DNA of 64,000 nt, taken from the NCBI GenBank assembly GCA_964034945.1, contig OZ035960.1, positions 90,733,848 through 90,797,847 of the forward strand, read 5' to 3'. This document shows positions 9,873 to 20,661 of this stretch, in pieces. How positions within the stretch are numbered: the stretch's first letter is position 1; each line of letters starts with the position of its first letter. The translations under genes and the position numbers were made by a program. Source of the stretch: Chrysopilus asiliformis (taxonomy: Eukaryota; Arthropoda; Insecta; Diptera; Rhagionidae). The notes below the pieces were generated by a model. The model was not told the DNA's origin and did no database searches. It worked only from the letters and a program-made list of their open reading frames with translations.

Positions 9873-11958
9873 CAGGGAGGACAAATCTAAGCTTTTGCTT
9901 AGAAATGCTTATTTTGCATATTTTCAGCCTTTTCTAAAATTTTTGCATATTTTATACTTCTATGCTTATTTTGCATATTTTTGTATCATTTTGGTTGTAT
10001 TGAATTATTAATTCGATTTTCGAACACAAAAACACGGTAATTTCTCTTTAACTTGCTTATTGGGTATTTGAAAGCATTTTTTTTTCTTTAATCTGGCAAG
10101 GTTCCATCTGTTTCTGCGTGACAAAAGGCATTTAATGCCGTATAATGTATAAAGTTGCTTGAAGTGTCGGTTTTTGAATTTTGGTTGTTTGAAGTTGGGT
10201 TAGATTAGCTCAATACTGGAAAAAATGCCAAAAGTAAAGGAAGCCTCAAACGAGTTTTTAAACCGCATGGTTGTTCAGTATCCGGGAGTATTGCGGAATG
10301 ATCATACGATTTTATTTTGCACTTACTGTGACTGCAATGTTACCGGTAATAAAATTTTTAATATAAAACAGCATTTCGCGACAACAAAGCACAAATTAGC
10401 AGCAAAAAATCGTGAAAAAAAAACACAAACTTTAGTTACAGAATATTCCGGCAACAAAGTAAATGCGTATAATATGGATCTGTGCAAAATGTTTTTAAAT
10501 GCAAATATCCCGTTAAAGAAAATAAGTCACCCAAGTGTAGTTGACTTTCTTAAAAAATATACTAACAGTGTAGTGCCTAGTGAAACATCTTTGCGCAAAA
10601 AATACGTTCCGATTTTATATGAACAATGTGTTCAGAAATTGCAGTCCTTAGCTGCAAACAAATATATTTGGGTCTCATTGGACGAAACCACGGATGATGA
10701 ACAGCGTCTGATTGCGAATTTCATTTTTGGGATTATGGATGGAACCGTAGCGGGAGGAAAAAAATCGTATTTGCTGAATATGGCAGTAGTCGAAGCCGCA
10801 AATGCCAGTAATATGGCCGCTTTTTTTAACGATTCGTTGCATATGTTGTGGCCAGAAGGTGAGTTACTGTAAAATTCCTGTGATTTAGCAAACATTATAA
10901 AAATTTTCTTTTAAGGCATTAAATATGGAAATGTGTTGCTTGTAGTGACAGACGCAGCGGCGTACATGATCGCGTCAATGAAGTCGTTGAAGGTGTTATA
11001 CCCAAAAATGCTACATGTCACATGTTTCGCACATGGGGTACATCGGGTTGCAGAGTTTGTTCGACTGCAGTTTTCAAACGTCAACGGTCTTATTGGAAAC
11101 ACCAAGTCTATTTTCTCAAAAGTAAATTACATTAGTTTTAATATAAAAAGCGTTTTTTGTATCTTATTGTAATATTTTTCTCAGGCACCATCTCGTCGGC
11201 ACAAATTTAAAACTGCTTATCCAAATTTAAAATTGCCTCCAAAACCGTGCATAACCCGATGGGGAACATGGTTAAATGCTGCACAATATTATTGCACATA
11301 TTTCGACGAAGTGCGTTCCGTCATCGCAGAATTTAACGACGAGGATTCCGTGGCAATTGGTCATGCAAAAGAATTTTTCGCGGATTTAAATTTAAAAGCC
11401 GATTTAATTTACATTAAAGCAAGCTTTGAATGCCTAACAATAGGTGTAAGTAAATTACAAACTAAGGGACTTTCTTTGAATGAAAGTGTAGTTGTGATGG
11501 AGTCTATTTGGGAACAACTTAGTAGCCTAGCAGAAGATAAATTTATAAATAAATTTAATTCTGTATTATTTCGTAATGGAGGATATCAAAGTATTTTAAA
11601 AATTCGGAATATCATATTTCATAATTCCAAAGAAATGGATGAATATATTGAAAATTTAACCCCTTCAGAAGTATTGAACTTTAAATATTGCCCAACGACA
11701 TCCGTTGATGTGGAGAGATCATTCTCAATATATTCAACCTTTCTAACCGAGAACCGACGAAATTTGCTCTTCGAAAATTTAAAACAACACATGATCGTCA
11801 ACTCAAATTATTCTGTTTTTGAATAAAGTAAATAAAAAATAATACTTGTGTTTTTTTTGTAATTTTTTCGTGCATATTTTGGTGCATATTTATTAACTTT
11901 TTTGAGCATATTTAAGCGCTTAAAATGTGATTTTTCGTGCATATTTTTGTCCTCCCTG
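9873..11958 (+). mobile_element. Apparently intact hAT transposon
   Basis: 13-bp inverted ends CAGGGAGGACAAA are flanked by a perfect 8-bp duplication GTCATCAG (9865-9872, 11959-11966). Several copies of TGCATATTT lie just inside both ends (about 9915-9985 and 11870-11948), as expected of hAT transposase-binding repeats. The 2086-bp element encodes a spliced transposase. Confidence 0.93.
10225..11826 (+). CDS. hAT transposase, three exons
   Basis: Exons 10225-10858, 10916-11121 and 11185-11826 join in frame to 493 residues. Both introns are short (57 and 63 bp) with AAG|GTGAGT..TTAAG and AAA|GTAAAT..CTCAG borders. Exon 1 starts with a BED-like zinc finger (C-x2-C then H-x5-H, residues about 32-60), then LDETTDD, the first catalytic Asp region of the DUF659/RNase-H fold. 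Exon 2 has [11 protein letters not shown] and the hAT-typical CFAHGVHR. Exon 3 ends with the hATC dimerisation block ([20 protein letters not shown]). No stop or frameshift once spliced. Its role would be excision and insertion with 8-bp duplication. The intron calls are mine from consensus and frame. Confidence 0.88.
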
Positions 11959-11966
11959 GTCATCAG

Positions 11967-12469
11967 TTTTATAGATGTCTCGTCTGTTCTGTTCCTGATT
12001 TCCATTGAATCTAATGGGTTTCAGTCACGATGCGAATTTCACTCTAGCAAAATAACGAAATTGTTTGATTTAATTTGGAAAACAAAAATAAAATAATAAA
12101 AAAAAACATTCTCTTTTATGCATATAAGAATTTTAACATGTTGGGGGCGACTTGGTTTATCGCAGAAAAACAATTTTTTGGAATTACACCTGAATTTAAT
12201 TAGCAGAAGTGGACATATTTAGAATAATCTTGAATGATGTTGTTTTTCGTTACAACAACAAATAAAGCTTGAGTTATTAAAAAAATACTTAAGAAAAAAA
12301 TTCCATAATCGATTTACGGAATTTCGAAGAGGTTTTGCAATTTTATTAACAATTCAAACTTTCAAAGCGAAAAGAACAATTTTTTTTTGAAACTTGTTAA
12401 AAAAACGTAACAAATTTAAGCATTTTAGACAATTTGACAGAATTTTAAAAGACCAGGAATAAAGTATTT
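11967..12469. other. No recognisable gene
   Basis: AT-rich flank between the hAT and a HINE-B copy. Only short chance ORFs. Confidence 0.35.
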
Positions 12470-12478
12470 CGTTTGTAT

Positions 12479-12523
12479 GGGGAAGGGGGAAGGGGGAAGG
12501 GGGAAGGGGGAAGGGGGAAGGAG
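12479..12523. repeat. G-rich minisatellite (7-bp unit GGGGGAA)
   Basis: About six tandem copies of GGGGGAA lie in the G-rich part of a HINE-B copy where other copies have only GGGGAAGG. It probably expanded in place. The G-runs could form a quadruplex on the plus strand. Confidence 0.85.
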
Positions 12524-12845
12524 TGGTTCAACTGAATTTTGATGTATAGAACGGTTATATAAAACCATATTCTAACCACATTTTTGTCTATACAGTTTTT
12601 TCAATACGATTTACCGTGTTCGAGAACTTCGCACAGATCAATTTCGTTTGTATGGGGGAGGGGAGAACGAATTTCTCAATTGAATTTTGATGTATGTAAA
12701 AGTTATGTAAAGCTTTTATTTTAAATACATTTAATCCCTATATTATTTTCGATTAGACTAACCGTTTTCGGGAAAAGTGGGAAAAACTGTTTCGTTTGTA
12801 TGTTGGCTGGGATTGGTGGTCCAATTTTATCCGTTCAAGGACTTA

Positions 12846-13410
12846 TGGTTCAACCATAGTGAAGGCGGCAAGCGGCACCGGCGGGCGGCATTTATTTTGC
12901 ACTAATGTAGCGCAACGAGAGCTGCTACAATACAGCGGCAACGGCAGCGCACTTTTTCCGTCGCCGCCGAGTTTGAAACAAAGTCAAACTTGCCGCCGCC
13001 GCCCAAAATGTTTTATGAGAACCACCACATTGGGCGCCACATTCTATGACGATTTTCCTTCGTTTTTTTGTGACAACCACCACATTCGGCGCCACATTCT
13101 ATGCAGATTTTTGACGTTTTGATTTTACAAGACGCCGACAACGGAGGAGAAATTAATCAAGTTCGTAAAAGGAAATCCAGTGCTCTACGATTTGGCCCAT
13201 CCTCAATATAAGGATATAAAATCAAGGAAAATAAATGGAGCGAAGTAGCGGACGAATTAAATAAGTTTTGATGTTTCAATTTTGACAGAGGCATGCCGCT
13301 ATCCTAGTGCGGCTGCCGCTATCATTGTAGCTGGCTCGACGGTATATGTGGCGGCGCCATGCCGCCCGCCGTCGCCGCTGCCGCTTGCCGCCTTCATTGT
13401 GGTTGACCTA
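12846..13410. mobile_element. PIF/Harbinger-type non-autonomous element
   Basis: The imperfect inverted ends read TGGTTCAACCATAGTG and TAGGTCAACCACAATG before a shared GAAGGCGGCAAGCGGCA. TTA flanks both (12843-12845, 13411-13413), the 3-bp duplication typical of Harbinger. The host HINE-B sequence resumes across the junction. The element is strikingly rich in GGC/GCC compared with its surroundings and contains a MADF remnant. Confidence 0.8.
13138..13270 (+). pseudogene. MADF-domain remnant (Harbinger accessory protein)
   Basis: The frame from 13138 reads EEKLIKFVKGNPVLYDLAHP, then a Y-K-D-I-K stretch, matching the start of a MADF DNA-binding domain. A one-base frameshift then gives KWSEVADELNK in the next frame, the expected continuation. 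MADF/Myb-like proteins are the known partners of Harbinger transposases, which agrees with the element's TTA duplication. Too short and broken to function. Confidence 0.65.
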
Positions 13411-14036
13411 TTAGACTTCCTTAAAACGCAACTGTGAGAAATTTCAAGTCTCTAGCGCAACTCTTTCGATATTTATGTTATGATGGACGGACAGACAAAC
13501 AGACGGACAGATAGACGGTCATACAGACAGTCGAACGGACATGCGGAAATGAAAAGATTTTGTCATATCAAACACCCTATTGTAGCTCATTTTTGTGTCC
13601 GACGATTGGTTCGATGCGTTACAAACGGTATACTCAATCTAATATACAAGCAAATCTCGATTATTTGAACTAATGTTTGCTAGTGTTGTTCAATAAATCG
13701 AATGTTCAAAAAATCGCTACAAAAAAATCTTCTAGCAACATATCCTTAAGTAATCAAATACTGTTTTATTTACAATTTTACCGGTAACCGGGGATTTCCC
13801 CATTTCCGTCATATATTGCGTAATTATCAATTCTGAGAATTTTTCATATTTCTTTTCGGTTTAGTTCTTTTGGACAGCATTTATTTTATAAAAGTTCAAA
13901 TAATAAAACAAAAGTACAAATATTAGAGGTAATGAACAAGAAACTTGTTGGTTTAAATAACTGAGAATCCAAATAAAGGGTGTCCAAATAATCGAGATTT
14001 GCCTGTACTTCTATATCATTTTCATATAGAGTACAA

Positions 14037-15163
14037 AAATTCATTAAGGGGTGATGCACACCTGCAAGGCCTCAACAGAATGGGTTTTTCGGCGATTTAT
14101 ATACATACTGTTTAAACAAAAGTATTTTGTTTCGGCTATTTTTACCGTACATGTTTAACTATGTTCCAGATTTTTTTTATGTAAAAAATAGAGTATTAGT
14201 CTCCATGTTTGTAAACGCATGGAATGACTTTTTTCTGGAGGTACCTAATTTGCGGTAACATCTGCGAGTCTAAATTCATTCATCTAAAATCAGTCAAATA
14301 AGTCTATTTAAATTCAGTATTAGAAAATATTGTTTTGGAATTTTAAAATATCAATTACAAACAAAATAGTCTCTGTTTTAAACTAGAATATCGTTTTTAT
14401 GGTAAAAATTTGTCTATTTTTTACTATAAAAAAATTAAAAAAGCCTCCGCCCAGGATTAGATAAACTATTACGCATTAGTAAAAACTATATAAAATTTCA
14501 AAGAAATTTGTAAAATTTAAAAAAAAGTGGTGTGGTTATCGCTGTCACCGATTTTTTAAACGTTGTTTTGAGAAAATCGCGATTAAAATTTCAAGTTATT
14601 TCGAAAATGCTCCAAATCCGGCAACACAAATATAATATTTATTTAAGCAATAAAAAAGTAAAAACTTTCCTATAAAATACTCTACGGTACACTTAAAATG
14701 TAACTATAAGACTTGTCTACGACGACCCGTTTTTGGGCAACTATTTTTTTTAAACAGGGGGAGCTGGCAAAATTGTGAATTTTTTAAAACTATTAAAAAA
14801 AATATGTGCTCAATTTTCTTAAGCCATAATTGCAGAGGGAAAGTAGATTTTAGTGAAGAGGAAATAAGCTTAAGGGTCGCCCTGTCTAATAGTGAAAACC
14901 CGATCAAAATCATTTCAGTAGTCTAGAATACAGCCAGAGAAGGGGATTTCGAATGGTGGAGTGGAATAGGTTTTTAGTGACAGAAATTTGTTCTCCAACA
15001 AAGGCTTTTTTAATTTGAAATACTGCTATCCAATTAGATAAATTGTGCAAAAGTTAGGCAGGGAACGTTTTAACATACGCAAGGGCCCAACGTTTCCTTT
15101 CAACATCATCCCCTCCCCTAATATCTCCTGAACCTTTAAAAGCAATTTTGATCTGATTTCAAC
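14037..15163. other. No recognisable gene
   Basis: AT-rich region downstream of the kinesin-light-chain-like gene. The 69-codon minus frame at 14704-14913 has no recognisable motif. Confidence 0.35.
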
Positions 15164-15362
15164 TGAGGCGTTAAAAGCTAGAGTGGACCAAGCCACATAA
15201 TCGAGAAAAAAAATTTCTATGGACTTTATTACTCAATGTTGAAATGTTCTTTTGTGCATCCAAACCTTTTTATCTAAAAACTCACTCGCAATAGTGATTC
15301 AAACACAAAAAAATTTACGATTTCGACATGTGGGTTCGTCCACTCTAGCTTTTAACGCCTCA
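15164..15362. mobile_element. Small inverted-repeat element (MITE)
   Basis: 25-bp inverted ends begin TGAGGCGTTAAAAGCTAGAG, with an AT-rich noncoding centre; total 199 bp. No clear target duplication, so I leave the superfamily open. It lies about 400 bp past the stop of the kinesin-light-chain-like gene. Confidence 0.7.
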
Positions 15363-15774
15363 ACTAAGAGACAAAAAACCTCAAAGATAATTACACTGAG
15401 AGTCAGTAAGGGTCTGAACTTCTAATTAAAAATAAAAATAATTGGTTTTTTTTAGAAATTCTTTTTATTTAAAATTATATTTTTTCAATGTAAAATGTCT
15501 TATAAATATTTTCTTCAAGTAGAAAGAAGTTAAAATTTTTGAGAACAATGAAAATTGTCATAAATTTTGTAAGTCATTGTAAGTTATTCGTAATTGCTTA
15601 AGTTTATAATTCGTTAATACAAATGATCGGCAAAAAATCTTTTTTTAATTAAATCTCTAAGTTCCCCTACATCTGAAGTCACTGTTACATGGTTGTGACT
15701 TAAAAGCCGAAGAAAAATGTCAATCGCCAACGACGCGGTCAACATAAATGGTATTTGGATTCATTATCAAAAGT
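15363..15774. other. 3' flank of the kinesin-light-chain-like gene
   Basis: AT-rich sequence that would contain the minus-strand gene's 3' UTR. I do not see an unambiguous poly(A) signal or an A-tract that would prove a retrocopy. Confidence 0.35.
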
Positions 15775-17175
15775 TTAAATTTTGAACTCATCCTTTCCAT
15801 TAGCCTTGCACTTCCTGTAATATTCATCGACAATTTCAGCAGCAACGTACATTCCACGATGGCGATATAAGAAGCTCATATTCTTAATGGCAGTCATAAC
15901 TGAAGATAAATCCGTTTTAAAATCAGTCAAACGAACCATCAAATTCTCCGTAACCTTCGGGATTTTCATTCGATCGCATTCTTCAGCGATTTCCCAAATT
16001 GGTGTCCGGTCGCCATCCATGGCGGCACTTAAGACCGTCTTAAAAAGAATCTCACCTTCGCCCAATCTATTTTGCCGCACGAAGCAATTTGCCAAGTTAA
16101 TTTGGATCCTGGGAATAAATCCCTTAAATCGCGATTCAATGAGTTTTTCTAGGATTTTCAGGGCACGTCGATAGTAGGTCTCTGCCTCGCGGTATTTCTC
16201 CTGGTTCTGGCACAAAAGTCCCAAATTGTTGAGTAGTTTGGCGATTTCTGGATGATTTTCTCCCAATTCCTTTTCGCTAATTTCCAGAGCACGTTTCGAA
16301 AGTGGTTCAGCGCGTTTGTGATTTCCACTGGTTCCATACAGAACTACCAAATGGGCCAGAGTTTTAGCAATTACCGGATGATCGTCACCCAAAATTTTCT
16401 CCTGGATTTTCAAGGCTTTCTTTAAAATCTCGATTGCTTTTTCGTATTTATTTTGTTGTTTGAAGATCTTCGCTTGCATGATCATCGCTGCTGGTATGTC
16501 AGGATCTGAAGGACCTCCAACTTTTCTCAATTCATAGATAGCTTGATTGCAGACAATGTGAGCGATATCTGGTCGTCCATTATTGACATTTTCACAAATC
16601 AATTGTTCCAAGATTTTCAGGTGTTGTTCTTCGCCTGTAAAAGATTTTCGTTCCTTCGACTCTCGCCGTTTTGAAGTTCTTTCCGTCGTCGATATTGGAG
16701 TCTCCGAAAATCGTCCTGTTGTGGATTGGTCGCTCTGTGGAATGTCGAATGTCTTGTTTACCAAAGACTCGGGTGAAAAGTCGTCTTGCAATGTTTTTTC
16801 GGGAAATGCGGATGCTTTAAAATTCGCAAATTCCTCAAATTCTCTGGCCTGCTTCTCCAACTTTTCAATCATGCTGGCAGATTCTTCCAAATTCTTTTCA
16901 GCAGTTAGAATTTTTTCACGAAGTATTGCATTTTCCCGCAGGAGAGATCGATTGTCTGACTTCAAATTTTCGATGTATTTCACATGTGAAGCGATTTTCG
17001 TCACAATATCTGGAGCCGCAAATCCTATTTGGGTACTTTCGATACTTTTTCTAAACATGATCGATGATCTTCGATATTCCGTATTTTCCGATGTTACCGA
17101 CAAGTGCTTTGTTCGAAGGTATTCCAAATGTTTTGAAATTGTTCGAGTTTTATTTAAAATTTCGTCGTCCTTCAT
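15775..17175 (-). CDS. Kinesin-light-chain-like protein, intronless
   Basis: A 466-residue protein. Residues 1-25 match the start of kinesin light chains (DEIL-N-T--I---LE-LR--H). Residues about 58-120 form a heptad coiled coil that in the family binds the kinesin heavy chain. After a polar linker, TPR units follow at about 184-217, 226-259, 268-301, 310-343, 352-385 and 425-458, with signatures GDDHPVIAKTLAHLVVLYG, NNLGLLCQNQEKY and PIWEIAEEC. Kinesin light chains choose cargo through these TPRs. It is shorter than canonical insect KLC (about 500-550), with a diverged fourth/fifth repeat and linker, and has no introns in 1.4 kb. I infer a divergent duplicate or retrocopy, not the main KLC gene. 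The ATG at 17175 fits the family start. Confidence 0.85.
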   Translation of the reverse strand: MKDDEILNKTRTISKHLEYLRTKHLSVTSENTEYRRSSIMFRKSIESTQIGFAAPDIVTKIASHVKYIENLKSDNRSLLRENAILREKILTAEKNLEESASMIEKLEKQAREFEEFANFKASAFPEKTLQDDFSPESLVNKTFDIPQSDQSTTGRFSETPISTTERTSKRRESKERKSFTGEEQHLKILEQLICENVNNGRPDIAHIVCNQAIYELRKVGGPSDPDIPAAMIMQAKIFKQQNKYEKAIEILKKALKIQEKILGDDHPVIAKTLAHLVVLYGTSGNHKRAEPLSKRALEISEKELGENHPEIAKLLNNLGLLCQNQEKYREAETYYRRALKILEKLIESRFKGFIPRIQINLANCFVRQNRLGEGEILFKTVLSAAMDGDRTPIWEIAEECDRMKIPKVTENLMVRLTDFKTDLSSVMTAIKNMSFLYRHRGMYVAAEIVDEYYRKCKANGKDEFKI

Positions 17176-17756
17176 TTTTGCACTGATTTACTGTGAACGA
17201 GGTAATGAAAATTTACCAACTGATTCCAGAATATAGAAATTGGCCGTTTTATAGGAAATCCCTTTAATTGGAAATCTCATTAAGATAGCATTCTTAATAT
17301 TCTTGCCAAGGTAAGTGGGATCAAAAAGCCGAGCGATGTTTGGGTGAGGGGTATTAATTGGCTTTTTATTGTAGTATTTGTAAATTCCTGATGAAGATTG
17401 GAAATTCCGTAAAATAATTGGATTCCTTATTAGCAAACAGGTGTGATTTTAGTTATAAGGTGAAATGGGATCAGTGGAAACAGGTTTATTTATTTGAAAA
17501 CTGTTACTGTAAGTTAACTATGAGAAATCCAGAAATAAAACTCATCACACACCATTTAGGGTTATTTAGCTACAAACACTTTCAATTAATTTTTTTCTAT
17601 CATTTACAATTGTTTTTCTACATTATTTTCTTATCAATATCCGAAACCAGGTATGTTATACCTTGAATTTGATTGATTCTATAAGTTTTGGTGTTATATT
17701 TTTATCTGAAACCGTTTGGGAGGTACGATCTTTTTCGTGAGTAAAAATGCTTTTTG
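17176..17756. other. 5' flank of the kinesin-light-chain-like gene
   Basis: AT-rich sequence that would hold the minus-strand promoter. I see no defined core-promoter motif that I could support. The 82-codon frames here overlap on opposite strands and look incidental. Confidence 0.35.
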
Positions 17757-17758
17757 TA

Positions 17759-18026
17759 CACATAGAAAAAAATATGAATTTTGCTATTTTATAATAGGAA
17801 ATCGTTACTATTCCTAAAATGGTTAATTTCAATCACAAAAATAGTTTAAATCAAACATTTTTCAATAAATTTAACTGCTTAGTAGTTAAATTTACTATTT
17901 TCTGGTAAAATTGACCATTTTTTTAAAATGAAATTAACTATTTTGTAATTGAAATCGACTTTTTCAATAATAGTCACGATTTCCCATTATAAAATAGTTA
18001 TATTTAATATTTGTTTTCTCAGCATG
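17759..18026. mobile_element. Element B: 268-bp CAC-ended MITE
   Basis: TA|CACATAGAAAAAAATATG at left is mirrored at right (read inward, CATGCTGAGAAAACAAATAT), with TA after 18026. Next to both ends is a shared inverted block CTATTTTATAATRGGAAATCG, and ACTATTTT/AAAATAGT motifs repeat toward the centre. Outer bases have drifted on the right. Noncoding. Confidence 0.65.
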
Positions 18027-18461
18027 TAGTGTGGATTTAAAGGTTCTACCTTGCGTCAATTTGTGACGATTTTTTCAAAAACTGTATAAGGTATCAAATT
18101 ACAGTAAATGGTTTTAATATGTTTTAAGTTTTTCATACTGAAAGCATCGACTGAATTTACCATCCAGTAACATAAGCCATGCCTATCTTCAGTAGTACTA
18201 ACTTTTTTATTAAAAAGTATTTTCGTGGTGTTTATTAGCAGGGCTGGTGGAGTCGGTAGCTCAACCTTCGACCCCGACTCCGACTCCGGAAATTTTAAAG
18301 TATCCGACTCCAGCTCCGGAAGTCTTAAAATATCTGATTCCGACTCCGACTCCTGAAAGTTTAGAAGGTTTGATTCCAACTTTGACTCCTTTGACTAAAG
18401 AAATCATCAGATCTCCTCAAACCCCAAATCAAACATTGTTTTTGGTTGCAAACCTAAACTA

Positions 18462-19071
18462 CACTGTCGAAAAAATGGAGTCAATCACGCACTGAAACGG
18501 AGTTTGAGGGAGTCCATCACCTATCGGAGAAAATCGAACTCCGGGCTACGGAGTTCACAACAATTCCCTATGGGTGTTAATTTTTAACAAATTTTCGGTG
18601 TTAAACCAACTTATTAGATGGCCCAAAAAAAAACCTCGCAAATTCTCTTTTTTTGCAAGCATTTGAGATGTTTTGAGTTTTTTTCGTGTTTTCAAAGTTA
18701 ATATTGACTGTTAACAACTTTTCTTGCATGTCTCTGCCGGGACTCGAACACGGGACCTCTCGAATTGTAAACCATTTGCCTTCCCAATAGGCTGTTGAAG
18801 CCAATTGGTAAGCCTCTTCTAAACGTGAACACCCTTTACAATGAAAATAACTCCCAAAAGGAGTTGGAGTGAATTTTTGACTCCTTTTCGGAGTTGATTC
18901 AAAATTGAGGTCAAAACGGTGTTAAAATGAATATTTAGCTCCGGAAAATAAAAAAATTTAAAATAACTCCGCGCTACGGTGTTACATTTTTTCTGAATAA
19001 CACTGCGGGGTGCTTACTTTTAGCTATGTTTTGAGGTGGAGTTAATTCGCCCCCGGATTTTTTCGAGAGTG
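18462..19071. mobile_element. Element C: 610-bp CACTGTCG/CACTCTCG-ended element
   Basis: CACTGTCGAAAAAATGG at left and CACTCTCGAAAAAATCCGG read inward at right, each flanked by TA (18460-18461, 19072-19073). GGAGTT/AACTCC and GGTGTTA motifs repeat inside both ends. The centre carries a tRNA-like module. No ORF resembles a transposase. A hAT element is inserted exactly at its right end. Confidence 0.75.
18734..18806 (-). other. tRNA-like module
   Basis: Read on the minus strand this has an A-box-like GCCTATTGGGAAGG, a TTTACAA loop where an anticodon would lie, GAGAGGTCCC as a variable region and a near-consensus B box TGTTCGAGTCC. The anticodon stem does not pair properly and there is no clean acceptor stem, so it is a tRNA-derived relic inside element C. 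Confidence 0.4.
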
Positions 19072-19147
19072 TAGAGCAGTGGTTCCCAAACTCTTTTGGC
19101 CCACGGACCCCTTTTCATAGTCAAAACTTGCCCACGGACCCCTTTTT

Positions 19148-19727
19148 ATACCCGTATGGTGAAACCAAAGGGTATATTAACTTTGCCTTACCGTTTGTAA
19201 CGCCAAGATCCCGTCATCGCACAAAAAAATGAATTACACCAGTGTGTTTAGAATGATAAAAATATTTAATTTTTGCATGTCCGTCCGTCTGTCTGTCCGT
19301 CTGTCTGTCCGTCTGTCTGTCCGTCTGTCCGTCTGTCTGTCTGTGGCGCGGATTGCGGGCGCACGGATTGAGCTAGAGACTTGAAATTTTGCGCAGATTC
19401 GTTTTTCGTAAAATGCGAGGCTAAGTTCGTTAATGGGCAAAAATGGACCATTAGGGGGGGTACCCCCCATAGAAACGAAAATGTTTTTTCCGAATATCTC
19501 AAAAACGGTGCATGTTATCAAAAAAGTCTAAGAACAAAAGTTATTCAGGATATGATTCTACATAAAACTCCCATACATCAAAATCCGATTGGAATAAATT
19601 TTAAAAAATCTTATTGGAAAGTTTGACTTCAAAGTGGAATTTTGGTATAACTGTTCGTATTTTGATACGAATATCACCATACGGGTCTCCAATGATTGCC
19701 AGATTGGCAATTATAGCTTTTGTTATG
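19148..19727 (+). mobile_element. HINE-A copy 1 (Helentron-associated / mini-me-like)
   Basis: Starts ATACCCGTATGGTGAAACC and ends with a perfect hairpin ATTGCCA-GAT-TGGCAAT followed by TATAGCTTTTGTTATG. CCCGTATGGTG near the start and CACCATACGGG before the hairpin form subterminal inverted repeats. A (GTCC/GTCT)n microsatellite fills 19281-19343. T-rich sequence abuts both ends and no duplication is made. This layout matches the DINE-1/mini-me and HINE class of non-autonomous rolling-circle elements. Confidence 0.75.
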
Positions 19728-20351
19728 TTTTTAAGTTAAATTTTGTAAACCCACATTTCCAGATTTTTTTAAAAATATACTCATTTTTGCAAAATACTTC
19801 AGGCGGAATGTATTTTTTCGAGGTATCACTATCATATGCACCGAGAATATTTATTCGTTTAAAGTTTTTGGTCCAAAAATCATCAAATTTCAGTAATTTT
19901 ATGTTACGCGAATATCATTCTTAAAAAAAATATTTCCATCTTGAAGTAAATATGCAATGAAATCACATATAAACATATCGCCCTTCAAAACTAATAAAAT
20001 GTTCGTGTGAAAATATTCCATCAACACACACTAAAAAAGCTGCTTGAAAGAAAGATAAGTGGTGAAACAACAAACATTACAGAGAAGTAGCAAGGTAAAA
20101 TTAACGTAACAATTTTTGTTAAGACAACACAAAATTTTGTTAAGAGCAACAGAAGTTGTGTTGAGTTTACGTATTGTTTTTGTTAGAATAACATAGATTT
20201 TTCAGTAACCGTCTGAAAAACGTGACAACGTAAAATTAACAAACTCAATTTTGTTAGGATAACACAAAGTTTTGTTGGACGTATATTGACACAATATTTG
20301 TTAATTATACGTAGTATTTTCGTCAGATTCAATGAGATTTTTCTCTGGGTG
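19728..20351. mobile_element. Element D: truncated CAC-ended element
   Basis: The right end read inward is CACCCAGAGAAAAATCTCA, with a dense GTTAACAAAA / ACGTATTTT array (about 20095-20335). Internal blocks (TTTTTTCGAGGTA near 19817; CAACACACACTAA near 20022) recur in element E near 35390 and 35625. The left half is missing. Confidence 0.6.
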
Positions 20352-20478
20352 CGGGAGAAATGGCTGAGGAGGGAAAAGTTGCCACTCGAAATCATGGCTT
20401 ATCGACAATCTGCATGCATGCAAAGCGTGTGAACCGGTTTGGGAAAAGTAGTAGGCAGAAATCATTTCCGTTCTGACC

Positions 20479-20600
20479 AGTGTTGTGCCGCGTAGTCTAC
20501 GTGATGTAGACTACACCATTGTCTACGCGTAGACTATTACTGTAGACAATGGTCTATTCTCTACTCGTAGACAATCAACTCGTAGACAATCATGGCTTTT
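20479..20600. mobile_element. hAT fragment (left end only)
   Basis: CAGTGTTGTGCCGCGTAGTC followed by repeated TAGACAAT / GTCTACGCGTAGAC motifs matches the left end of the complete hAT at 47704. No right end follows. Confidence 0.6.
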
Positions 20601-20661
20601 TTTTAATTTTTGCAATTGAAATCAAATTGAATTCTAAAATCTTTTTGCTTTATACATTTTT

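Larger units (their letters stand above)
12470..14036 (-). mobile_element. HINE-B copy carrying a Harbinger insertion
   Basis: HINE-B blocks (TTTTGATGTATAGAACGG, GACGGACAGACAAACAG microsatellite at about 13482-13545, GCGTTACAAACGGTATAC) are separated by a Harbinger-type insert at 12846-13410. The stretch from about 13690 to 13990 looks like a further AT-rich insertion. At 12479-12523 there is a 7-bp minisatellite of G5A2 units. Confidence 0.6.

Noticed and set aside
16583..17236. 217-codon plus-strand ORF
   Set aside because: It is the antisense shadow of the kinesin-light-chain-like gene.
18056..18495. Pro/Glu/Ser-rich ORFs with SESESD-like repeats
   Set aside because: They are translations of a short GACTCCGACTCC tandem tract next to element C, open on both strands.
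19281..19343. Regular GTCC/GTCT repeats that could suggest a CRISPR-like array
   Set aside because: There are no unique spacers or cas genes, and the tract is a microsatellite inside a HINE in a eukaryotic genome.
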